From contig CBFIJI010000130.1 in the NCBI GenBank assembly GCA_965662885.1, positions 1 through 5,110 of the forward strand: 5,110 nucleotides of DNA, written 5' to 3'. Source of the DNA: CBFIJI01 sp965662885. GTDB lineage: Bacteria; Bacteroidota; Bacteroidia; Flavobacteriales; Flavobacteriaceae. The notes under the pieces were generated by a model that made no database searches, was not told where the DNA came from, and saw only the letters and a program-made list of their open reading frames with translations. The position numbers and the translations under genes are program-made. Below are positions 1 through 5,110 of the stretch, piece after piece (the stretch's first letter is position 1; every line of letters starts with the position of its first letter).

Positions 1-5
1 ACAGT

Positions 6-33
6 AATTAATAAGGCACCACTTTTATTAATT
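6..33. repeat. Short AT-only inverted repeat in the leader
   Basis: The nine bases at 6-14 (AATTAATAA) are the exact reverse complement of 25-33 (TTATTAATT), with a 10-base spacer at 15-24. The arms contain no G or C, so any hairpin would be weak. It could be a protein-binding dyad or the tail of an element belonging to a gene left of the window, but AT-rich intergenic DNA produces such repeats by chance. No function is assigned. Confidence 0.3.
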
Positions 34-41
34 TCTAAAAT

Positions 42-76
42 TTTGCTGCGCTAAAATTCATCTTTCTTTACCTTTT
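42..76 (+). promoter_or_regulatory. Candidate Bacteroidota-type promoter for the S10 peptidase gene
   Basis: TTTG at 42-45 is followed, after 23 bases, by TACCTTTT at 69-76. The promoter pattern known for flavobacteria and Bacteroides is TTG or TTTG, about 17-23 bases, then TAnnTTTG. The upstream box matches. The downstream box matches seven of eight positions, lacking only the final G, and the spacing is at the long end of the range. If real, transcription would start in the low 80s and leave a 5' leader of about 60 bases. A competing -7-like box (TAGCTTTA, 121-128) has no partner at a suitable distance. This is pattern matching only. Confidence 0.25.
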
Positions 77-142
77 TACATTCCTTGTTACAATCAACAC
101 CCCATAAAAATTAATTTTATTAGCTTTAATAAAAAAACAAAG

Positions 143-1630
143 ATGAAGTATTACAAACTCCTAGCTGTTACGTTACTTTTATTTATGATTGATGGTTTGG
201 CTCAAGAACGACAAATCCCAATTGACACCTTAGTAACAACCACCCATAAAACAACTATTAAGGGACAGGCAATCGAATATCAAGCCCATACAGGAACCCA
301 ACCCGTTTGGAATGATGCTGGAAAACCAATAGCAACTCTTTTCTATACCTACTACAAAAGAACCAATACCAAAAACGCTGAAAATCGCCCACTAATTTTT
401 TCTTTTAATGGGGGGCCAGGTTCCGCCTCTGCATGGATGCATATGGCCTACACCGGTCCTAATATCCTCAATATAGACGAAGAAGGTTATCCCGTTCAAC
501 CCTATGGGTATCAAAGCAACCCCTACTCTATTTTAGATGTTGCAGACATCGTATTTATCAATCCGGTAAATACGGCCTATTCAAGAATTATCGAATATGA
601 GGGCGAGCGGGAAGAGCGATCCACCTTTTTTGGAATTAATGAGGATGTTACCTATTTAGCGGAATGGCTCAATACTTTTGTCAACAGAAAACAACGTTGG
701 GAGTCACCCAAATATTTAATCGGGGAAAGCTATGGAGGCACTCGGGTTATGGGACTCTCATTAGCCCTCCAAAATCAACAATGGATGTATTTAAATGGTG
801 TAATCATGGTTTCACCAGCCGATTATAAAGTGATCCGAGTTGGTGGTCCAGTCTCCTCTGCAATTAACCTCCCCTACTTCACTGCTGCAGCTTGGTATCA
901 TAAAAAACTTCCTGCGGACTTGCAAGCACTCGATTTAACAGAAGTGCTTCCAAAAGCTGAAACTTTTGCTGTGGACACCCTTATTCCTGCACTTGCCAAA
1001 GGTGGATTTTTAAGTTTAGAGGAAAAAGAAACCATTGCAGCGACTATGAGTCGATTTTCGGGTATTGACCCCACAACTATCCTCCAACACAATCTAGATC
1101 TTCCCACCAACTTCTTTTGGAAGGACCTTCTCCGAGATGAAGGGAAAACTATCGGTCGTTTAGACTCCCGTTATGTAGGTATTGACAAAAAAGAGTCCGG
1201 TTCAAGAACAGATTTTAATCCTGAAATTACTTCTTGGCTTCATTCCTTTACCCCTGCTATTAATCATTATATTCGAAAGGAACTCAATTTTAAAACAGAT
1301 GTCAAATACAATATGTTTGGCCCTGTGCGTCCTTGGAATAATGACAATGACGAAACACGAGATAATCTCAGACAGGCAATGGCTCAAAACCCCTATTTAA
1401 AAGTGTTATTTCAATCTGGATACTACGATGGAGCAACCACCTATTTCAACGCCAAATACACTATGTGGCAAATTGATCCAAGCGGTAAAATGAAAGATCG
1501 TTTTTATTTTGAAGGCTATAGAAGTGGACATATGATGTATCTAAGAAGGGACGATTTAATCAAAGCAAATGAAGACATAAGAACTTTTATTCGTAATACG
1601 ACCTATACAGGGAAATCCGCTAAATATTAA
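143..1630 (+). CDS. Secreted S10 family serine carboxypeptidase-like peptidase
   Basis: A 495-residue protein of the S10 (carboxypeptidase Y) family in the alpha/beta-hydrolase fold; the family removes C-terminal amino acids from peptides. Residues 1-20 form a signal peptide: basic KYYK, a hydrophobic run, then GLA before QE, a plausible signal peptidase I site. Export to the periplasm or outside is therefore expected. The oxyanion/substrate loop is FNGGPGSAS at 88-96. The nucleophile is Ser196 in GESYGG (194-199), the acid is probably Asp429 in SGYYDG (425-430), and the base is His463 in SGHMMY (461-466), so the full triad is present. The eukaryotic GGPGC cysteine is Ser94 here. The ATG lies just after an A-rich tract (131-142) without a Shine-Dalgarno sequence, and the signal peptide starts right there, which supports this start. 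The gene stands alone on the plus strand, convergent with the next gene. The true peptide substrate is unknown. The family call is firm. Confidence 0.93.
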   Translation: MKYYKLLAVTLLLFMIDGLAQERQIPIDTLVTTTHKTTIKGQAIEYQAHTGTQPVWNDAGKPIATLFYTYYKRTNTKNAENRPLIFSFNGGPGSASAWMHMAYTGPNILNIDEEGYPVQPYGYQSNPYSILDVADIVFINPVNTAYSRIIEYEGEREERSTFFGINEDVTYLAEWLNTFVNRKQRWESPKYLIGESYGGTRVMGLSLALQNQQWMYLNGVIMVSPADYKVIRVGGPVSSAINLPYFTAAAWYHKKLPADLQALDLTEVLPKAETFAVDTLIPALAKGGFLSLEEKETIAATMSRFSGIDPTTILQHNLDLPTNFFWKDLLRDEGKTIGRLDSRYVGIDKKESGSRTDFNPEITSWLHSFTPAINHYIRKELNFKTDVKYNMFGPVRPWNNDNDETRDNLRQAMAQNPYLKVLFQSGYYDGATTYFNAKYTMWQIDPSGKMKDRFYFEGYRSGHMMYLRRDDLIKANEDIRTFIRNTTYTGKSAKY

Positions 1631-1648
1631 AGGGATATCGTAAAAATA

Positions 1649-1686
1649 AAAAACGGGGGGAAGTCATACAGCTTCCCCCCGTTTTT
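1649..1686. terminator. Bidirectional rho-independent terminator between convergent genes
   Basis: Bases 1649-1663 pair perfectly with 1672-1686 (15 bp) around an 8-base loop, 1664-1671. The stem core is CGGGGGGAAG/CTTCCCCCCG, flanked by A5 on the left and T5 on the right. Read on either strand, a GC-rich stem is followed by a U-rich tail: GTTTTTATTT on plus, and GTTTTTT then ATTTTTAC on minus. It starts 18 bases after the peptidase stop codon and 10 bases after the stop codon of the minus-strand isomerase-like gene. One element can therefore end both transcription units. Confidence 0.92.
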
Positions 1687-1696
1687 ATTTAATGAC

Positions 1697-2593
1697 TTAA
1701 ACATCACAAATACGCATCGCTTTTTCGAGCATATCTATTCCCCCATTTTCACGGTTAACGGGTATAAACTCTTGAGCAACCACCCCCTTAAATCCACTAT
1801 CAACAATCGCACGCATTATAGCGGGATAAAATAACTCTTGCGTATCATCGATCTCATTTCTTCCAGGAACCCCAGCAGTGTGATAATGACCAAAATAGTC
1901 ATGGTAGTCGGTAATGGTTCGGATAACATCCCCTTCATCAATTTGCATATGATAAATGTCGTAAAGCAGTTTAAAGTTAGCGGAGCCTATTCGATCACAT
2001 AAGGCAATACCCCATGCGGATTTATCACACATATAGTCTTTATGATCAATCTTTGAATTTAGAAGTTCCATTTGAATGATTACTCCTTTTTTTTCAGCAT
2101 GAGACATAATACGCTTTAAACCCAAAGCGGCATTATCCAATCCCGTTTCATCATCTATCTTCCCTCTATTTCCACTAAAACAAATCAAATTAGTATAGCC
2201 AGCAGCAGCAACCAAATCAATATGCTTCATATAGTTTTCAACTAAGGTGTTATGGTATTGTGGATCATTCCACCCTTCTGTCAAACTGATTTCCGCACCA
2301 TTACACATGGTACTTTCCAGATTGTATTTTTTTAAAATAGGCCATTGCTTTGGACCTATTAAGTCGATACCCATCATCCCCATTTTTTTTGCTGAGGCCG
2401 CCAAAGTTTCCAGCGGAAGATTTCCAAAGCACCATTGACAAACAGAATGATTAATATTACCTTTTAAGGGCAGGGCTTCCATAGATTGTTCTTTTTTATT
2501 GGAGTAAACATTGGTGCTCAAAGCAAAGGCAGCTGCACCTGTAGCAATGGACTTTATTGCGGTACGTCTTGGGACATTTGGTTTTTTTGTCAT
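1697..2593 (-). CDS. Hydroxypyruvate isomerase-like TIM-barrel protein with Tat-type leader
   Basis: A 298-residue protein of the xylose isomerase-like TIM-barrel superfamily, closest by motif to hydroxypyruvate isomerase (Hyi). The barrel begins near residue 44. Signature segments are LLYDIYHMQIDEGD (209-222) and GHYHTAGVPGR (235-245). The expected divalent metal ligands appear as Glu176 (QMELLN), Asp212 (YDIYH), His238 (HYHTAG) and Glu275 (AQEF). The core matches the usual Hyi length of about 258 residues; the extra length is an N-terminal leader. That leader has a twin-arginine motif, RRTAIK (9-14), then a small hydrophobic stretch to about residue 28, which suggests export in folded form. 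Met38 (2482) would give a cytoplasmic form, but the conserved-looking leader favours the upstream ATG. It lies 29 bases after the SDR gene, is probably last in the operon, and ends at the shared terminator. The actual substrate is uncertain: hydroxypyruvate/tartronate semialdehyde or a keto-sugar are both possible. Confidence 0.85.
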   Translation of the reverse strand: MTKKPNVPRRTAIKSIATGAAAFALSTNVYSNKKEQSMEALPLKGNINHSVCQWCFGNLPLETLAASAKKMGMMGIDLIGPKQWPILKKYNLESTMCNGAEISLTEGWNDPQYHNTLVENYMKHIDLVAAAGYTNLICFSGNRGKIDDETGLDNAALGLKRIMSHAEKKGVIIQMELLNSKIDHKDYMCDKSAWGIALCDRIGSANFKLLYDIYHMQIDEGDVIRTITDYHDYFGHYHTAGVPGRNEIDDTQELFYPAIMRAIVDSGFKGVVAQEFIPVNRENGGIDMLEKAMRICDV

Positions 2594-2622
2594 AGTTGTT
2601 TTATTTAATTAGCTGCTTAAAG

Positions 2623-3405
2623 TTAACGCACCTTACTCTTTAAAACAACTTTCTGTAAAAGTCTGTTGGAAAAAAAGCGCAAATAAACACCCCATTTCTC
2701 TTTTTTTGCGATAATCGTTTCCCATTTTTTTTGGGTGATGGCTCGAATCATTTTTCTGCAAAAAACGGTAACATCAATTCCAGATTGTGTAGCAGGATCA
2801 TCGTGTCCCAATGGACTTCCATCGCCAGTGATTGCATTAATAGTCACATTGGTTTGTATAAAACCAGGACAAATCAAACTTACTGCAATATTATCTTTTG
2901 CATGTTCCATTCTAAGAACATCAAAAAAACCATGTAAGGCATGCTTTGCACCGCAATACCCTGATCGGTATGGCGATCCAAATTTACCCATCACACTCGA
3001 AACCACTACAAATTGCCCCTTTTGCTGTTCAATAAAATGAGGTAATAAAGCTTTAGATAAGGCGACAGGTCCCAAGTAATCAACATCCATTAATTTTTGA
3101 TAAACATCAAATTGGGTATCAGCAATCATAGAACGTTGGCTTATTCCACCGTTATTAATCAAGATATCTATATGACCAAAAAAAGCGATGGCTTTATCAA
3201 CCACAAGAGGCATTGCCTCAAAATCAGTTAAATCAAAAGGCAGAACCTGAATTGAGTCAGAATTTCCCAATTCTTCCTTTAGGGCTACTAATACAGATTT
3301 ACGTCTTGCAGATAAAATTAATCGTACATTCTGACGGGCATATTGGCGGGAAAGTTCCTCTCCTATTCCAGAAGAGGCCCCCGTGATCCAAATGACCTTT
3401 TTCAT
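2623..3405 (-). CDS. SDR family NAD(P)-dependent oxidoreductase
   Basis: A 260-residue classical short-chain dehydrogenase/reductase of usual length with a single Rossmann domain. The dinucleotide-binding motif TGASSGIG is at 8-15. NNGG (84-87) replaces the usual NNAG, and the active site has Ser137, Tyr150 and Lys154 in YCGAK. Arg34 and Arg35 after the second beta-strand suggest preference for NADP(H). The tetrad asparagine position (109, in MDVDYLG) is aspartate. Segments such as SGYCGAKHALHGFF resemble the DHRS7-type SDR subgroup, which acts on steroid, retinoid or other carbonyl substrates in animals; this does not fix the bacterial substrate. The C-terminus is basic and amphipathic (KKWETII to KSKVR). 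Its ATG overlaps the galE stop codon by 4 bases, so translation is probably coupled to galE. No signal peptide is present; a cytoplasmic enzyme is expected. Confidence 0.9.
   Translation of the reverse strand: MKKVIWITGASSGIGEELSRQYARQNVRLILSARRKSVLVALKEELGNSDSIQVLPFDLTDFEAMPLVVDKAIAFFGHIDILINNGGISQRSMIADTQFDVYQKLMDVDYLGPVALSKALLPHFIEQQKGQFVVVSSVMGKFGSPYRSGYCGAKHALHGFFDVLRMEHAKDNIAVSLICPGFIQTNVTINAITGDGSPLGHDDPATQSGIDVTVFCRKMIRAITQKKWETIIAKKEKWGVYLRFFSNRLLQKVVLKSKVR
3402..3405 (-). other. ATGA stop/start overlap coupling galE to the SDR gene
   Basis: On the minus strand ATGA holds both the ATG of the SDR gene (3405-3403) and the TGA stop of galE (3404-3402). Such 4-base overlaps usually mean co-transcription and translational coupling by a terminating ribosome. 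This is the strongest sign in the window that these two genes form one operon. Confidence 0.85.
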
Positions 3406-4430
3406 TTTGCTGCCGTTGCTTTATCTATATTTAACTGCCAACTCCAAGCACTCTTAAGTCCTTCTTTTAATCCAAAAGCAGCCTTCCATCCCAAAACTGT
3501 TTCCGCTTTTTTCGTATCAGCATAAACAGCTACTACATCGCCTTGACGTCGTGGCGCCATTTTATATGGAACTGGTATTTTATTAACTTCCTCAAAAGTA
3601 GTGATGACATCCAAGACGGAACTCCCTTTACCAGTACCTAAATTAAACACCTCACAATTGGTGCTGTTTTTACCGGCAATTAAAAATTCTAAACTCTTGA
3701 TATGGGCATCTGCGAGGTCCATAATATAAATATAATCACGAATACACGTACCATCTGGGGTTGGATAGTCACCTCCAAAAACACTCAAAAATTCTCTTTT
3801 TCCAGCGACAGTTTGCGTCACAAAAGGAATTAAATTTTGAGGAACTCCTATAGGCAATTCGCCAATTATAGCAGATGGGTGTGCTCCTATTGGATTAAAG
3901 TAACGCAACAGAATAGCATTAAAGTCTGGATTGGCAACAGAGACATCATAAATAATATCCTCCCCTATTTGCTTGGTATTCCCATAGGGAGAAACTGCTT
4001 TTTTTAATGGAGCGTCCTCCTTAATCGGAACTTCTTCTGCCTCTCCATAAACTGTACATGAAGAACTAAAAATTAAGGGAATATTTTTTGAACTAATATT
4101 TTGCAACAAGTACACCAGACTATTGATGTTGTTTTCATAATATTTAAGGGGGTTTTTAACACTTTCACCCACGGCTTTATGTGCGGCAAAATGAATAATC
4201 CCTGCGATATCTGAATGTTTCTCAAAAAGCTGTTGTTGATCTTCGGCATACCGTAAATCCAACTGTTCAAAGATGGGTGATTTTCCAGCAATACGAGTGA
4301 TACCGTCAAGTACCGATAGGGAAGTATTGTCAAGATTATCAACTAAAACAACTTCATAGCCTTGCTCAATAAGAAGCACAGCCACGTGAGAACCAATATA
4401 CCCTAGTCCTCCAGTTACAAGAATTTTCAA
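3402..4430 (-). CDS. galE: UDP-glucose 4-epimerase (TTG start)
   Basis: A 342-residue extended SDR that interconverts UDP-glucose and UDP-galactose in the cytoplasm (Leloir pathway and surface-polysaccharide precursors). The NAD-binding motif TGGLGYIGSH is at 6-15, with Asp31 after the second strand. Lys85 corresponds to E. coli Lys84. Ser124 in SSSCTVYG, Tyr149 and Lys153 in YGNTK, and Asn179 in RYFNPIGAHP carry the same numbers as in E. coli GalE. RDYIYIMDLADAH (231-243) and PRRQGD (293-298) are further family signatures. The position equivalent to E. coli Tyr299 is Val302, which may widen substrate range. The start codon is TTG (4430-4428): the product then begins MKILVTGG, aligning with E. 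coli MRVLVTGG. An in-frame TAA lies two codons upstream of it, and the next internal Met is only at residue 237. No Shine-Dalgarno sequence is seen. The gene lies 40 bases after the Gfo/Idh/MocA gene. Confidence 0.95.
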   Translation of the reverse strand: MKILVTGGLGYIGSHVAVLLIEQGYEVVLVDNLDNTSLSVLDGITRIAGKSPIFEQLDLRYAEDQQQLFEKHSDIAGIIHFAAHKAVGESVKNPLKYYENNINSLVYLLQNISSKNIPLIFSSSCTVYGEAEEVPIKEDAPLKKAVSPYGNTKQIGEDIIYDVSVANPDFNAILLRYFNPIGAHPSAIIGELPIGVPQNLIPFVTQTVAGKREFLSVFGGDYPTPDGTCIRDYIYIMDLADAHIKSLEFLIAGKNSTNCEVFNLGTGKGSSVLDVITTFEEVNKIPVPYKMAPRRQGDVVAVYADTKKAETVLGWKAAFGLKEGLKSAWSWQLNIDKATAAK

Positions 4431-4470
4431 AATAGATTAATGTTTAAAGATTTGATTATTATAAATATAG

Positions 4471-5110
4471 TTATAATTCCCATCCTTTACGATAGGTTCT
4501 TCCAACAAATTGATTAGCAGCTTCTAAATTCGTTATTTGCATATTGTCACCATCCCATAGGAGTTTTTTACGTCCATAATAATCGTAACTAGCTCTTCTT
4601 CTTTGTGATTTAATTTCTTTTCTCAACAAATAACTTCGAATGGCAATATTCCCCATTAAAACAGTTTCAGTCAAAGGACCAGAATAATCAAAGGAAGAGG
4701 TTAGTGCTTGATGTTCTTTGCTGTCAAAACCAGCTTTACAGGCGTCAATCCATTTACGTTGATGACCAAATTCAGGTTCTGGGCGACCTACAGTAGGTTT
4801 AGCTCCTAGTTGAACTTCTTCACCTTTTAAATACAACTTAGGATCTTCCCCATAAACATCCGCAGTGATAATTCCTTTTTCACCAATCATCATAATACCA
4901 TTTGCTCCTATGTCCACATTAGCAGGAATAAGGTCAGGATGTGAAGGACGAATACCTCCATCACTCCAAACCATTTCTATAGGTGAATTGTTCTTTTCTG
5001 TAGGATCAAAATGAATCGTAACAGATGAGGAAGGGGGACAACCTTGCGGAATATGATCTGGTACCCACATTTTACTAAATACACTTCCAACGCTACATTC
5101 AACATCGGTA
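4471..5110 (-). CDS. Gfo/Idh/MocA family oxidoreductase, C-terminal part (5' end outside window)
   Basis: The frame stays open to the right edge (5110), so this is the last 212 residues of a longer protein. The first in-window Met codon (5070-5068) is internal, because 13 further in-frame residues, TDVECSVGSVFSK, precede it without a stop. What is visible is the alpha/beta C-terminal domain of the long Gfo/Idh/MocA proteins common in Bacteroidota. Recognisable segments are CPPSSSVTIHF, WSDGGIRP, FGHQRKWIDAC, LTETVLMGNIAIRS, and a tail with GRKKLLWDGDNM, ITN, EAANQFVGR and YRKGW. The N-terminal Rossmann domain and its cofactor residues are outside the window, as is any signal peptide. The family oxidises or reduces sugars, polyols or related compounds with NAD(P); the substrate cannot be told here. 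It is the first visible gene of the minus-strand cluster. Confidence 0.88.
   Translation of the reverse strand, partial: TDVECSVGSVFSKMWVPDHIPQGCPPSSSVTIHFDPTEKNNSPIEMVWSDGGIRPSHPDLIPANVDIGANGIMMIGEKGIITADVYGEDPKLYLKGEEVQLGAKPTVGRPEPEFGHQRKWIDACKAGFDSKEHQALTSSFDYSGPLTETVLMGNIAIRSYLLRKEIKSQRRRASYDYYGRKKLLWDGDNMQITNLEAANQFVGRTYRKGWEL

Noticed and set aside
39..58. Imperfect hairpin AATTTT...AAAATT in the leader
   Set aside because: Only six A/T pairs plus a possible G-U pair; too weak to call a terminator or regulatory structure.
898..1400. Open frames inside the S10 gene on both strands (about 60-72 codons)
   Set aside because: They lie wholly within a gene with clear family motifs along its full length, and their translations show no recognisable domain.
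1655..1660. G6 run as a possible G-quadruplex
   Set aside because: There is only one G-run on the strand locally; four would be needed, and the run is explained by the terminator stem.
2735..3040. A 101-codon plus-strand open frame opposite the SDR gene
   Set aside because: It is antisense to a region coding conserved SDR motifs (YCGAK, CPG), and its Cys/Ile-rich translation is typical of a shadow frame.
4073..4342. An 89-codon minus-strand open frame inside galE in another frame
   Set aside because: It overlaps the well-conserved GalE N-terminal half and has no recognisable motif.
4431..4470. A separate promoter before galE (TATATTTA on the minus strand)
   Set aside because: The -7-like box has no TTG at 17-23 bases upstream; the nearest TTG boxes are more than 30 bases away.
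5068..5070. ATG as a start of a short 199-residue protein
   Set aside because: The frame continues open to the window edge, and the upstream residues fit the Gfo/Idh/MocA C-terminal domain, so this Met is internal.
1..5110. CRISPR arrays, insertion sequences, tRNA/rRNA genes, riboswitches
   Set aside because: No spaced direct repeats, transposase motifs, terminal repeats or RNA gene signatures were seen, and nearly all of the window is accounted for by five coding regions.

Overview
This window looks like chromosomal DNA from a member of the Bacteroidota, most likely a flavobacterium. The DNA is AT-rich. Start codons are preceded by A/T-rich stretches without a Shine-Dalgarno sequence. The protein set is typical of that group: an exported S10 peptidase, a Tat-type TIM-barrel protein, and a Gfo/Idh/MocA protein with the long C-terminal domain common there. 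I cannot name a genus or species from the sequence alone.

Layout. Bases 1-142 are an AT-rich leader with a weak candidate promoter and a short AT-only inverted repeat. A plus-strand gene (143-1630) encodes a secreted S10 serine carboxypeptidase-like protein. It ends at a strong hairpin (1649-1686) that can serve as terminator on both strands. From there to the right edge all genes lie on the minus strand. In transcription order they are: a Gfo/Idh/MocA oxidoreductase (4471 to beyond the window; only its C-terminal 212 residues are visible), UDP-glucose 4-epimerase galE (3402-4430, with a TTG start), an SDR oxidoreductase (2623-3405, overlapping galE by 4 bp as ATGA), and a hydroxypyruvate isomerase-like TIM-barrel protein with a Tat-type leader (1697-2593). 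The minus-strand gaps are 40, -4 and 29 bases. The four genes therefore probably form one operon ending at the shared terminator. Its promoter is not visible and probably lies beyond the right edge.

Function together. Three of the minus-strand genes belong to carbohydrate-acting families: a sugar or polyol dehydrogenase-type protein, a nucleotide-sugar epimerase, and a sugar isomerase/epimerase-type barrel. The fourth is an NADP-type short-chain dehydrogenase. A role in uptake-linked sugar conversion or nucleotide-sugar supply is plausible, but no substrate can be read from the sequence. The S10 peptidase is convergent and probably unrelated in regulation.

Overall this is ordinary metabolic gene content. 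I see no CRISPR array, insertion sequence, RNA gene, phage module or clearly undescribed system. The points worth a second look are the TTG start of galE, the valine at GalE's substrate gatekeeper position, the Asn-to-Asp change in the SDR tetrad, the Tat-type leader on the isomerase-like protein, and the unusually symmetrical bidirectional terminator.
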